Notes: a model not told the origin generated them from the sequence alone. A stretch of DNA of 64,000 bases from Lindgomyces ingoldianus (GCF_010093535.1 NW_022985167.1:1867522-1931521); one strand, 5' to 3'. Shown: positions 42,523 to 53,933, numbered from the stretch's first letter. Program-made: numbers and translations.

Positions 42523-44318
42523 ATGACGACAGACATAGCCACTAACTCCTCCTCCTCCCTCAACATCGCCATCATCGGCGCCGGGATCGGCGGCCTAGGC
42601 TTCGCAATCGGCCTCTCCCACCTCTCGATCCCCTTCACTATCTACGAATCCGCGCCCGCCTTCAGCGCTGTTGGCGCGGGTGTAGGCCTCGGTCCCAATG
42701 CCCTCCGCGCTATGGATCTCATTGACACCCATTTCCGCGACGCCTACATGAACATTGCAACCGGCAACCTGCGGCCGGAAAAACGCCACGTGATGATGGA
42801 AGCAATGCGCATGGAAGAAGGATTTGGCGAGGGGGAAGACTGGTTTGGGAATGGACGTGGGGAGTGGGGCGGGAGGGGTTTTGAACGTACAGGTGCGCAT
42901 AGGAAGGACTTGTTGGATATTATGACAGGGTTTATTGATGGGGAAAAGGTGAGGTTTCGTAAGAGAGTGGTTCGTATGACGCAGAGAGATGGAGAAGTCA
43001 CCCTCACTTTTGACGACGGGGATATCGCCGTCCATGACGCTGTCGTCGCATGTGATGGCGTCAAAGGATCTTCCCGCCGCGTTGTCCTCGGCGATAGATT
43101 CCCGGAGGCTGTGGAACCCGTATATACGGGTAAATACGTCTATCGCGCTATCCTCCCTATGCAAGACGCAAAGAGCATTTTGGGCGATTTGGCGACGGAT
43201 GCGAAGATGTTTATGGCGAAGGACGCGAATGTGTCGACGTATCCGATTAGCGAGGGGAGGGAGATGAACGTGGTAGCGTTTAAGAGGGATGAGGGGGAGT
43301 GGAGGGGGAAGGAATTTACGGTTGAGGTTGAGAGGGAGGAGATGGTGGGGGATTTTAGGGGGCTGAGGGAGGGGAAGGGGAAGAGGAAGAGGGTGGATGA
43401 AAAGCTAGTGAGGTTATTGGATGTGAGTGGCTTTTCGATGATTTTGTGTTTCCTAGTCTCTCTAGTCTGTGTCTCCTTAGAACCGTATTGCACATGTCGT
43501 GTGAAGAGACCTGATTATATCTGGGACAATATCTCCTTTCTAATCCCCAATCCCCCTCTCCAGCATCCCCCCTCTCAACTCCCCAATCCCATTCCCATAT
43601 CTCTTATCCACCTCTCCTTCCAACCCAACTTTCCTCAATCCTTCCTCCCTTTCCTCTCCCTCCGACCCTCACTAACACCCCACTAACCCACCCACCGTAG
43701 TACGCCCAACCTCTCCGCTGGGGAATATTCCACCACCCCCACACCCCCACCTATTACTCCTCTCTAATCTGCCTCCTCGGCGACGTCGCACACGCCAGCG
43801 GCCCCCACCAAGGAGCAGGCGCAGGCCAATGTCTAGAAGACGCGCTCATCCTATCCCGAGTATTAGGGAAACTAGTTTCCTCAACTCCCTCCAATATCTT
43901 AACGCCTTCATCGCCAGACCAGAAGCTAGAAAGGGCGAGGATCATCAAAGTAGCGTTTCAGGCTTACGATGAGATCCGTCGACCCCGAGCCCAGGAACAG
44001 GTTAGGACTACGAATGAGTGTGGCGAGATTTATAACTTGCGGTTGGGCGAGGAGATCCCTGATAGAGATGGAGATGGCGATATAGTTGCTGCTGTTAGGA
44101 ATTTAAAGGGGAGGTTTCGGTGGATTTGGGAGCATGATTTGGAGGGTGATGTTCGGAAGGTGGAAAGTAGGTGGGGAGAGTTAGTAGGGGAGATAAGAGG
44201 GGGAGTGAACAAAAGAAGTCTTAGTGGAGGGGAGGCAGCGAGAAAGGAGAAGGAGATGAGGGTGAATGGGGGAGTGAAAGTTGGAAGCGGGAACAGGGTG
44301 CATGAGGTAGCGAGATAA
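42523..44318 (+). CDS. FAD-dependent aromatic hydroxylase (salicylate-hydroxylase-like)
   Basis: Two exons, 42,523-43,422 and 43,701-44,318, with a 278-bp intron (donor GTGAGT, acceptor CGTAG) that joins RLLD to YAQPLRW. The product is 505 residues. FAD motifs are GAGIGGLGFA (residues 19-28), an Arg after the GAHRKDLLD strand, DAVVACDGVKGSSRR (the conserved DG motif) and LLGDVAHASGPHQGAGAGQ (the GD motif) in exon 2. This is the class A flavin hydroxylase layout of salicylate and 6-hydroxynicotinate hydroxylases. It would hydroxylate an aromatic or pyridine ring using NAD(P)H and O2. The intron is far longer than others here, and its first 88 codons stay open, so a retained-intron form or a small missed exon is possible. 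The C-terminal tail after EVRNLKG is unusually Gly/Arg/Glu-rich. Confidence 0.85.
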
Positions 44319-44934
44319 GCGGAGCAATATTTCCGAGGAATAAAGCACCCTTAACTTGGTGTTATTTAGGTCTTAGACTGAGAACAGAAGAGAAGACAAG
44401 ATGGCGAAGGTTGAGGTATTAGTGGGGCTTTGACATATATGGGGTACTTTCTTAAAGGTGGCTGTTTTTATCAGATAATCCGTGTGCGGGGTTCCAGGTA
44501 TTTCTTACTTCAATTTGGTCTTATGTTTCATTTTTATGTGGTTGGGGCAATTTCCTCTCTTGCTTAGTCCTCGGAATCATATTTATTTATTATTCAGACT
44601 AGGCTCTCGTTAGTAAGGTAACAGCTCCACTGATGAGGTTTTTACTCTGTTATAATAGCAGCTTATCTATGTTAAGTGATGGGCTCAATGGTAAGCGATG
44701 AGAGAATAGAACACCAGCAAATTGTAAGATCACAAGTCCAAGAAACCATGATAGCGAACGTAAGAGGTATCAATTTGCAACATCTTGCATCTTCACTATG
44801 CATGCACAGATAAACGCAGCAATGTATACCGACAAACCACCCATCTAGCACGCCACTCTAGCCTCCCCAACACCGAAAACACCTTCCAAGCAAGCACTCC
44901 CAGTTTCCTGAGGAATACATAGCCTGAGGATCTA
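44319..44934. other. Convergent intergenic region
   Basis: Tail-to-tail gap between the hydroxylase and the MFS transporter. AT-rich, no gene. Probably 3' untranslated sequence of both. Confidence 0.5.
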
Positions 44935-47356
44935 TTAGATCTTTCCGCCGGTAATCTTCCCCACAAAACTCTTCTTCCTCTCCCCCTCGGCGCCCTCCGT
45001 CTGACCCGCCACAATACTGGCCCTCCTAACTGTCTCCTGAAACTCCTGGTCGCCCTCCACATGACCCTCAAAGCTCCACAGCGCCGGACAATCCCCTACC
45101 TTCTTCCTCAACAAATACGTCTTAATCCACCAGGGCAACACCGTTCCACACTGATGTTTCATAAACCGCCTTGTCGGGATCGCGAAAATATAATCCAGCT
45201 CCTCGAGAGTGCGTTGTTTAGTTTCGGGCACGAACAGGAAGATCATGACAAGCGCGACGAGGTTAAGACCTGCATAGAAGCCGAATGCTCCGGTGGGTGA
45301 CATAGCGGCGAGCATACGTGGGAAGGTTATGGATAGAACGGCTGCCCAGAAGAGGCAGGTGGCAACGGCCCAGGACATTCCGACTTCGCGGTGGGAGAGG
45401 GGGAAGACTTCGGCGCTGTAGGTGAAGGGAACAGGGCCTTCGCCGGGGGAGTAGAAGGCAGCGAACTAGGTACGGGTTAGGAGCTGATAGAGGTGATTGT
45501 GGGGGGCCTTTGGGGACGTACTAGGTAGATGAAGAAGGCGACGAGACCTAAATGCGCATTGCTGGATTCCGGGATTAGGTAGCAAAGACCTGCTGCAAGT
45601 AAGGTCCAGCACATTTGTGGGAATGTGAATAGAAGCAGGGATCGTCTATGTGAACGGTTAGTGCAGGCCATTGGGAAAAAGGGGGTTCAGCACATACCGT
45701 CCGAAGGTATCAATTGTCCAGATGGCCGGCCAGGCGAAAACGAAATTAACTAGACCGAAACCCCAAGAAGCTAAGAGCGAATTCGTAACGCTAGCGCCGG
45801 CCTGTTCGAAGACAGTGGAGGAGTAGAAGGCGATAATGTTAACTACCAAATATCAGCTTCAAAGTCTTACGTTCGAGGTGGTAAAGGTGGCGTACTTCCG
45901 CACATCTGTTGAGCCAACATGACAGTGAAAGAAGCCAAAGTTGCGCGTCGTACACGAGGAATGGTGAAAAGCTGAATGAACCGAGTGACATAGTTGCTCT
46001 TGATCTCGACCAGACTAGCTTCGGCGCGAAGCTGAGCGTGGATGTAGTAGAGATCACGTGCGGCTTGGAGTTCAGTGTTTCGGAGCTTCTTTAACGATCG
46101 GTAAGCATTAGCATAGCGGCCCTTCTTAATATACCATCTCGGAGATTCTACGCAAAATTAATTTTGACCATGGATAGATAGGGGTAGGAGCGTACCCGGA
46201 CAGAAGAAGACACCAAGAAGAAGCGGGAGCGCTGGAAGCAAAGCCGAACCGAATTGCAGACGCCAGGAGATCTTCCCAGTATCCTTCACAGCTAAATTCG
46301 CGCACGTGCCAAGGAAGATACCAAAGGCGGTCCACATCTGCCAGCTCATGACCAGAGCGCCTCGGATGCTTGCAGGCGCATTTTCGGCGGAGAAAATGGG
46401 GATCGTTGCGCCCTTACATCCCATACCAATGCCGAGCAGTAGACGAGTTACAAAGAGCTGTTCCCAGGCTAAAGTGTGTTAGGATATGCCGCTATATCTG
46501 GGGAGCATGCAACTTTGACTCACTCTGGGCAACGGCACTACCAATGGGGCTGAGAGCACAAAATATGGCGGAGACGAAAATGCATCCTCGGCGGCCGAAA
46601 AAGTTGTTCAGGGGGTCAGACATCCAGCATCCACTGTAAAATATTAGCGAAGAAAGGTACCAAGATAGGCGCGAGGATGTACAGGAAAGCGGAAGCAATG
46701 TAAGGCCCAGCGTTAATAAGACCTTGAAGCCATTGATTCCTCGACGCATCTGGATTCGGGATCTTGTCGGGGCCCAGAGTGTCACTAATAGGAATTCCCA
46801 GAGCATCTGGGAACGACAGATTCGCGCCATTCGAGCCAGTTTGATCCCACCCTTGGACGGCTGCGCCAATGGAGCAGAGAATGATTGTGAAGTATAGGAG
46901 CTTGGGCTGTCGCCACTTGTGGAGGACTTCGTTGCTAATAGCGACCTTCTCCTCCTCAGTGATACCTTCAACGGAAGCAAAAGCTGGCGGGTCTCTAGCA
47001 ATCAATGCGCCCTTAATGAGAAGAGGGGAGATTTCCTGGAAGCTGTTCTCTTGGACAAAGCCCTCAACGTCGGCAATCATTTCCTCATGGGTCATATGAG
47101 CCAGGGGGTTTTGAATCCTAGAACATGGGTCAGTCGAGTGTTCTCATGTCCCCAAGGTTCTCAAGATCAATTGGACTAAGGAGCGCTTACTTAGACGTGG
47201 CATTGTTGTTTATATCGAATTCAACACCCTTCTCCTCGTTCGCGCTATGTCGCGTCAGTGAAAGTCAAGGCTGAGGTTTGATGCGAAGAACAGGGCTTAC
47301 ACATCGCGCTGCTCAGCGAAAGCTTTGCTCTGGTCGGGAGTCTCTTGGCTAGCCAT
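44935..47356 (-). CDS. MFS sugar-type transporter, nine exons
   Basis: Minus-strand exons are 47,356-47,301, 47,244-47,191, 47,117-46,683, 46,633-46,524, 46,468-46,196, 46,147-45,896, 45,842-45,698, 45,645-45,522 and 45,465-44,935. All eight introns have GT-AG ends and keep the frame, giving 659 residues. The sugar-porter signatures are [15 protein letters not shown] (helix 1 loop), [95 protein letters not shown] and [16 protein letters not shown]. The N-terminus carries a ~110-residue cytosolic extension, longer than usual. It is a plasma-membrane proton symporter in all likelihood. The substrate cannot be read. It may be an uptake carrier for the neighbouring catabolic genes or unrelated. 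Confidence 0.9.
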
Positions 47357-48340
47357 GGTGAAGAGCTTCAGGCTGTTAATCGAAGCTTGATGAGCATTGC
47401 GACGCGGCAGGAGCTCGGGAATTTATTCGCGCTCGAGGGTCAGCATAAGCAGTCCCCGCACGCGGCCTGGGATGAGTTCTCTCGTTGGTACAGGCTAGCT
47501 TGAGATTCTGTGGAGCACCGTCAGGGCTAGCAGGGGATGCAACATGTCGAGCACTCCGACAGGGAGGGATCACCGGTTGACCATTTGGGACGCCTGAATG
47601 CAAGATCGCTAGGATCAGAATCTTGTCTAACAAACAGTGATAGGATCTGCTGTCAATACGCCCGAAACTGTGTGACACAAACTCAAACTCGAATCACAAA
47701 TGACGAAATATCCTATAACAGGCCCCAAGATTGTCGATGACATGTTGTGGTGATAGAAGAGTGATGTTCCGTGGTGCCGAGCAGGATGGCAGAGCTTATC
47801 TGAAGACGGCTAAAGCTTGGGCGGCAAGCGGCTGGGCAACGGGGCTCCACATCACGTGGAACCTGCCAGCCTACCCTCCCCATGGGCGTCTTTTGTTTAG
47901 TTCTTGCACTAAACAGGGTGAAAATTACGGAGTCGCCGTTCCTCGAACCACGTTCGTGAGATTTCATCCAGCTTGGGTCGCAAGTGGACCCGAGTCGGCT
48001 GATACACGGGCGAAGAGGTGCAAATTTTCTGGTAGCTGGAACCAGCTTGTCCAGCGTCCAACGACAGTTGACGGATACGATGATCTAGAACCAGACTTCC
48101 AAGCATCTAAGCACCTTCTACGATGAATATCCCCGAGTCCTCTCGTCTCTTAATGCAGCCGAAGCTCGCACACTGAGTCGTCGTACCGCGGACACAACGT
48201 GGTGTTGCAATCTAGGGTGTCACGCTCGCGGCCCGGTGGATGACGAAGTGGCTGCAGACGATGTTGCGATCGGCGGAGTGAAGGCCGAAGATGCATGGAT
48301 GCTGCAAGTGTGCCAAGCTCGTTTGCCACGTGAGGGGGCG

Positions 48341-48423
48341 CCTTGATTGCGGGTTCGAGAACATGAGGGATGCCCCGTGGGAGGTGTACAAGTCGGAGAC
48401 TCGACACAGAGTGCAACGGGAGG
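48341..48423 (+). repeat. 83-bp direct duplicate, left of the gap
   Basis: Identical base for base to 48,514-48,596 on the other side of the run of N. Most likely the same locus assembled twice on each side of an unresolved join. Confidence 0.9.
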
Positions 48424-48513
48424 NNNNNNNNNNNNNNNNNNNNNNNNNNNNNNNNNNNNNNNNNNNNNNNNNNNNNNNNNNNNNNNNNNNNNNNNNNNNN
48501 NNNNNNNNNNNNN
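48424..48513. other. 90-base gap (N)
   Basis: Ninety N. Any frame or feature spanning it is not interpretable. Confidence 1.
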
Positions 48514-48596
48514 CCTTGATTGCGGGTTCGAGAACATGAGGGATGCCCCGTGGGAGGTGTACAAGTCGGAGACTCGACACAGAGTGCAACGGGAGG
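48514..48596 (+). repeat. 83-bp direct duplicate, right of the gap
   Basis: Exact copy of 48,341-48,423. True tandem duplication is possible, but a collapsed overlap at a scaffold join is simpler. Confidence 0.9.
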
Positions 48597-49151
48597 TTGC
48601 AAAGCCGGGTTACTTGATTGAGCATACCGGAAAGCAGATTGAAGAGTTGGAACAGAGTTCTGTCTGTTTCTTCTGTTTCTTGAACAGAAGGCGAGTTGGA
48701 AATTGCTGACCGTGGGGCTCACGTGCTTGTGCCCGATTCAGCCCCTTGGCAGAGAAAAGTTGCAACCAACGAGCTTTTTCCAAGCAGATCTTTCGTTCCG
48801 TTCCCAAGCCTCTGCATGTGTAGGTTGCGTAACGAACAATCTCAGAGATCCTCAGTCCTATCGCTAATCTGTCACATCTGCACATCATTATTCATTCCAG
48901 AAGCCTCACCAAAAGCTGCATCGTGTTCAGCCAGCCACACAAAAGCAAATACAGACTACCCCGCAGTAAGTAGATCGAACACCCCAGATCTCAGAATGTG
49001 GAGTGGAGAGGGTTCGAACACTCAAACTTTAAATCTTGATTATCTATTTCCGTATGAAATCTTCGCGCTGAATCTGCCTCAACAATACTTATCCACGACC
49101 GAGAGGGGTTGTGATATGACAGTTACTCAATAGCCCATCATCACAACCTTT

Positions 49152-51347
49152 CTAAGCCACATTCGTCAGCTTCATCCCATACAACTCTCCATTCCACCCA
49201 CAACCCGCGCCACCAACTTCTTTCAAGGGCGCTTCGATTCCCATCGGCGCCCATACAAATCTTTCTCCATTGATGCCCATCTTTGTTAGGAATTCTTCTT
49301 CGGCGCCGTCGTCGAGCTTGGCGAATGTCTGGTTTCCTCGGCCGAGGATACTGAGAGAGAACTTTTGGTTCATGGGGAGTGATGAATTGAGACGGAAGTA
49401 CGAGCCGGATGCAAAGAGGGTGATGTTGGGTGTTAGCATGAGGGCTGAGTCGGCGCCTGAGACGAGGGTTGCGTTGGTGGGGGAGGAGAGGGTAATGAGG
49501 AGGAGGGAGAGGGTTAGGGTGTAGTCTCTTCCTTTCGACGAGAGGGGCGTTGTAAGAGAGCATGAGGAGTTGATAGCGATAGAGGTATTGGATATCGGGC
49601 AGTTTGTGGAGCCATCGTATCCATTGCCGGACTGGTCGGAAATCTTGGCTGATCTGTTACTTGCAGAGCTATACGCATTTCTTAGGGAATACTCCAGAAT
49701 TGTAGACGACTTTGAGGGAATACTGCGCCGTAGATTCTGCCCGGGGATGGAAGGAAGAAGAGTCTGAAGTATTCCGTTGAGTTCCTCCGCAGTGAGATCA
49801 CCTCCCCATTGCTTGTCTGCCAAGGCCGGAATTCCTTCTTGCCATGCATAGTAAGCTTCGGTGTAAACACTCGTATTCGCGCCGTAGTCATTCCACAACG
49901 GTGCAATCTCGCCTAGCACAAGTGGCTCGGACCGAACCGGGTTATTGGAACTGTTATGTGTGTCGAAAACGTACGGATACCACGTGCCGTTATTGGTGGC
50001 TGGGTTGCCATTAAAAGTTTTTGTGATGCTGACCATCTGCGGATAGCTTCCGGACCATTTATTGACGACGTAGAAGGTATCATCAGAATTCAAAACTGTG
50101 TATTTGTTGCGGATGTAGTCGTAAAGGGGATTGTCTTCGAAGTATTCCCAATGTTGTACCGACACATTCCTGTAAATGTTGATGTACCCTGGCTGAGTAT
50201 AGTTAGGTGGAAATGTGCCCCAAATCCTGATAGTTTTATTAGATTCGGTATGAATATGGTCCGCCATTGCATTTACGAAGATATTGTAGTCGTTTACTTC
50301 AGCTGTGTATTCATCGGCTCCAATATGCACTGTCTTCGTGTGGAACCATGGGAGAAAGGTACTCCAAACCGTTTTCATGGTTGGAATCGTTTCCGGGTTG
50401 GATATATTTAGTAGGCTCAGGTCGTTCTCCAACCCAAGCTCAGGCTTCCACTGAACAAAGACCAAAGAGTGGCCGGGAGCTTCGATCTCTGGGAGAATAG
50501 TAACCCCTCGAGCTGCACACGCTGACTGTATGTTGTCAAACTGCTCCCTCGTATAGGACTCGTTCTTGTGCTTGTTTAAACCGGCCACGTCTTTGGAGTC
50601 AGACCACAACCTAAACCTAGCATAAAGTTCTAGGGATTGCTCGCGACTGTATATATCCACGTTGTTGTACAAGTTGTCGCTAAGATGTACATGAAAGGTG
50701 TTCTGCTTGAAGAAAGACATGTATGCGCACATCTCGATGAGGAACTCTGGTGGGTAATAATGACGTCCAGCATCCAGCATCATTCCTCTAGTGGCCCATC
50801 CTGGGGAGTCGATGCCGGAGCCATATGGGATAGTACCGTTGGATAGAGAGGCCTGCTGGAGGACTGTGCGTGTGCCCCACCATACTCCCAAAGGGCTTGC
50901 CCCGGTAATGGTTATTCCTGAGGATGAGACATTGAGAGCGTATCCTTCGGATGTTTCTCGCCCTGCAGCATCACGGTAGTCACTCGGGTCCCCCAGAGTG
51001 AGGAAGATGGATCCAGAGGAGGCTCTGTCACCCACATGAACTGACGGTTTGAGGTGCACAGATTTCAGGTCGCTTGCGAAAGTTTCGGCGAAAGATTTAA
51101 GAGTTGGAGGGATAAAAGTATCACCCCTTTCATCAATAGTCTCCGCATATTTGGCATTGATGATGATGGAGTCAATGGTGTTGAGTTTGAGCCCACTATC
51201 GGTGGAAGTAAAGTTTAACGTCGGGATCCCCAACAAGCGAGCTATGGCGCTTAACGCAGGGAAAGTTTTTATGGACTGCGTAGGCATACCTTCTATTGAA
51301 GTCACAAGAAGTGGCAAAGCCAAATGTAATATCCAGATCATGTTCAT
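49152..51347 (-). CDS. Secreted GH20 beta-hexosaminidase-like glycosidase
   Basis: One intronless frame of 731 residues. Residues 1-20 (MNMIWILHLALPLLVTSIEG) form a signal peptide. An N-terminal GH20b-like domain spans about 45-175, and the TIM-barrel catalytic domain starts at RGMMLDAGRHYYP (about 187). It includes the substrate loop FHVHLSDNL, EIEAPGHS (287-294) and the catalytic Asp-Glu pair in HIGADEY (D345, E346). A C-terminal part from about 560 (SAKISDQSGNGYDG) resembles a LamG-like beta-sandwich. Many Asn-X-Ser/Thr sites fit a secreted protein. GH20 enzymes use the substrate's acetamido group as nucleophile and release N-acetylhexosamines; this branch could also act on other hexosaminides. 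It is divergent from the GH35 gene. Confidence 0.9.
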   Translation of the reverse strand: MNMIWILHLALPLLVTSIEGMPTQSIKTFPALSAIARLLGIPTLNFTSTDSGLKLNTIDSIIINAKYAETIDERGDTFIPPTLKSFAETFASDLKSVHLKPSVHVGDRASSGSIFLTLGDPSDYRDAAGRETSEGYALNVSSSGITITGASPLGVWWGTRTVLQQASLSNGTIPYGSGIDSPGWATRGMMLDAGRHYYPPEFLIEMCAYMSFFKQNTFHVHLSDNLYNNVDIYSREQSLELYARFRLWSDSKDVAGLNKHKNESYTREQFDNIQSACAARGVTILPEIEAPGHSLVFVQWKPELGLENDLSLLNISNPETIPTMKTVWSTFLPWFHTKTVHIGADEYTAEVNDYNIFVNAMADHIHTESNKTIRIWGTFPPNYTQPGYINIYRNVSVQHWEYFEDNPLYDYIRNKYTVLNSDDTFYVVNKWSGSYPQMVSITKTFNGNPATNNGTWYPYVFDTHNSSNNPVRSEPLVLGEIAPLWNDYGANTSVYTEAYYAWQEGIPALADKQWGGDLTAEELNGILQTLLPSIPGQNLRRSIPSKSSTILEYSLRNAYSSASNRSAKISDQSGNGYDGSTNCPISNTSIAINSSCSLTTPLSSKGRDYTLTLSLLLITLSSPTNATLVSGADSALMLTPNITLFASGSYFRLNSSLPMNQKFSLSILGRGNQTFAKLDDGAEEEFLTKMGINGERFVWAPMGIEAPLKEVGGAGCGWNGELYGMKLTNVA

Positions 51348-51977
51348 GTGGAGTTATGGGGATCTCTCTGCCATCTGCCATCATGGTGCCCACCACATAT
51401 TTACACGGAGCCATTTCAATGACATCCGGATACTGAAGCTTGTTTCCCTGGCATGCAACTTGATTATATGCTCTCTAGAGATCGCCCTTTGATTCGTTCG
51501 TCCATGTAATCTTTAAGGCTGGGAGCGGGGTGAGAACCGTCGCAGCGGCTCTTCGCCAGAGAACATTTTGCCCCCACTGAACACTACGAATATGAGATAT
51601 AACGGAACAGAGTTTGCATTTCGGTCCTTCAGATCGATTAGGCGATACCGGAGATTTTGTTCACGAAGATAGGTGGTGAAACGGATGATGTAGTGAGGCT
51701 GAAACCTAGAGAAAGCCTGTGGATCTGCCCCTGGTCGGGTCAAAAACTGCCGAGAGCCCAAGCTCCCGTCGTCATCAAATGCAACTCTATAGCCCCTGCT
51801 CTATTCTTCGTGATGCGACTCTTCCATGATAATCGCGCAAATTCGGCCTTATTGATGAATTCCTCCGCTATTCGCGCCATCCCTCCAGCACAATGACGAG
51901 CCTTGATCACACTGCCGTCTCCTGATGAAAATCTGTCCCTCGTACGTTTACATCGTGCTCATGTTCTTCTAGTTAGG
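51348..51977. promoter_or_regulatory. Divergent promoter between GH20 and GH35 genes
   Basis: A 630-bp region from which both glycosidase genes are transcribed outward. Short frames only. Coordinate control is likely from layout; no operator was identified. Confidence 0.5.
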
Positions 51978-53933
51978 ATGAGGGTTTATTTCATACAGAC
52001 TGCTTGTTTGCTCTTAGAGCTTTCATCATCATCAGCTGTCGCCTCCCCATCGCTCACAATTTCGGCTGCCGCCCCAGCCTTCACGTATAATCGCACCAAC
52101 TTTCTTCTCCATGGCGAGCCCCATCAGATCATTGGGGGTCAAATGGATCCTCAGCGCATCCCCCCAGCTTACTGGCGGGATAGACTGCAGAAGGCTCGCG
52201 CAATGGGATTGAACACAGTCTTTTCATACGTCTTCTGGAACATGCTAGAGCCAATTCAGGGAACGTGGAGCAATACTGGGGAGAACGACATCGCCGCTTT
52301 CTTTCGCATTGCGCATGAAGAGAATCTTAACATTGTGTTGAGGCCCGGGCCATACATTTGCGGGGAACGTGATTGGGGAGGTTTCCCCGCGTGGTTAGCC
52401 ACAATACCAGGCATGGTCGTCCGTTCAAACAACGAACCGTTTCTCAAAGCTGCGAAGTCGTACCTTGAGAGGCTGGCTGGGGACATCCACGCCCTTCAGA
52501 TCACTCGTGGCGGACCTATCTTAATGGTTCAAGTCGAGAACGAGTACGGTTCATTTGGGAACGACCACGACTACACGTCTGCCCTGAGAGACATGCTACA
52601 GGCAAATTTTGAGACGGTCCTGTATACCAATGATGGAGGCGTGGAGTGGACACTGGAAGGGGGCTCAGTCCCTGGCGTCCTAGCCGAGGTTGATGGAGAT
52701 CCCAGCAGCGGATTTAGCTCGTTGAGGAAGTATATCACGGATCCATCTCAGCAAGGACCACTCCTAGATGGAGAATATTACACCTGGGCCCCAGATCAAT
52801 GGGGTTCATACAATCTGCACAATGCCAGCGAAGGCCGTCCTGAGGTGGTGGAGCAATTCATGAAAGATCTGGACTATGTACTCAGCAACGAGTCTGCTTC
52901 AATCAGCCTCTACATGTTTCACGGCGGGACCAATTTCGGTTTCAGTAACGGTGCGCTGTGGCAGAACCGAACAACAGTCTTCACCTCAAGCTACGATTAT
53001 GGCTCACCTCTAGATGAAAGTGGTCGCACGACTAATTTGTATTCCACCTTCCGTGATACCATCCAGAAATACGTGCAACAAGGGAGCATTCCGGATGTCC
53101 CTCTCAATGTCCCACGGATGAAGATTCCAGAATTTGGTCTCATGCCGGCGATGGGACTCTTTGACCTCCTGGGCCCAGTGACCACTGCAACCTTTCCACT
53201 TACTATGGAAGGTCTTGGCCAGGCATACGGATTCACTCTGTACGAGCATATGGCAATAACATCTGTGGATGGTTTTGTACAACCTGGGGATCGCGCTCGG
53301 GACAGAGTTCTGGTCTATGTTGACGGGGCGCTGAAAGGCGTTATCGACAGCCAATATCAACGTCCGTTGAATGTGAGTGTTCATCTGACTCCTGGTACCA
53401 AGTTGCAGCTCCTTGTTGAGAACCTCGGTAGAGTAGACTACTACTCGAGAGAAAATCCTTATCGAAACTACGTGCAAGATCCTTACAAAGGGATTTTTGG
53501 AAACGTGACTATCAACGGGGTGGCTCTGGAAGGCTGGGATATGTATCCCTTGCCACTTGTAGATGTCTCCAAAGTCAAGAATACTACTATGACGCCGTCC
53601 AGCTACTCAACACCCCTTTTCTATCGTGGTACCTTCAGCATTAGCAGGCCTGCTTCTACGCAGCTTGCGGAACTGGACACATTTCTGGCGATTCCGGCTG
53701 GCGTTAAAGGAAATGTGTGGGTGAACGGATTTCATCTCGGACGGTACTGGCGCGTGGGTCCTCAGCAATCCTTATATCTTCCAGGAACTGTGGTCAAAGC
53801 AGGTGGACAAGTGAATGAGGTTGTCGTGCTCGAGCTGGAACCTAGCAAGACTCATGGTCCGATGACAGCTGTAGGACTGAATGAGCGGATGTGGGGAAAT
53901 GAGTTAGATCAGGATTGTTTACAATGTGTTTAA
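51978..53933 (+). CDS. Secreted GH35 beta-galactosidase
   Basis: One intronless frame. I start at the second ATG because MRVYFIQTACLLLELSSSSAVAS is then a proper signal peptide; the upstream ATG at 51,903 would bury it. This gives 651 residues. The barrel begins at HQIIGGQMDPQRIPPAYWRDRL. The acid/base is E188 in QVENEYGSFG and the nucleophile E266 in DGEYYTWAPDQWG. YMFHGGTNFGFSNG follows. The C-terminal jelly-roll region ends with NGFHLGRYWRVGPQQSLYLPG. This is complete for the shorter fungal/animal-like GH35 type (about 650 residues), not the 1000-residue industrial type. It cleaves terminal beta-galactosides outside the cell. With the GH20 neighbour it could strip Gal and HexNAc from glycoprotein or glycolipid glycans. 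Confidence 0.93.
   Translation: MRVYFIQTACLLLELSSSSAVASPSLTISAAAPAFTYNRTNFLLHGEPHQIIGGQMDPQRIPPAYWRDRLQKARAMGLNTVFSYVFWNMLEPIQGTWSNTGENDIAAFFRIAHEENLNIVLRPGPYICGERDWGGFPAWLATIPGMVVRSNNEPFLKAAKSYLERLAGDIHALQITRGGPILMVQVENEYGSFGNDHDYTSALRDMLQANFETVLYTNDGGVEWTLEGGSVPGVLAEVDGDPSSGFSSLRKYITDPSQQGPLLDGEYYTWAPDQWGSYNLHNASEGRPEVVEQFMKDLDYVLSNESASISLYMFHGGTNFGFSNGALWQNRTTVFTSSYDYGSPLDESGRTTNLYSTFRDTIQKYVQQGSIPDVPLNVPRMKIPEFGLMPAMGLFDLLGPVTTATFPLTMEGLGQAYGFTLYEHMAITSVDGFVQPGDRARDRVLVYVDGALKGVIDSQYQRPLNVSVHLTPGTKLQLLVENLGRVDYYSRENPYRNYVQDPYKGIFGNVTINGVALEGWDMYPLPLVDVSKVKNTTMTPSSYSTPLFYRGTFSISRPASTQLAELDTFLAIPAGVKGNVWVNGFHLGRYWRVGPQQSLYLPGTVVKAGGQVNEVVVLELEPSKTHGPMTAVGLNERMWGNELDQDCLQCV

Larger units (their letters stand above)
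47357..49151. other. Intergenic with an assembly gap
   Basis: No gene is supported. The gap and duplicated flanks are listed separately. The first few hundred bases should hold the promoter of the MFS transporter. Confidence 0.5.

Noticed and set aside
48150..48722. Frames spanning the N gap (up to 190 codons)
   Set aside because: They run through unknown bases and duplicated flanks.
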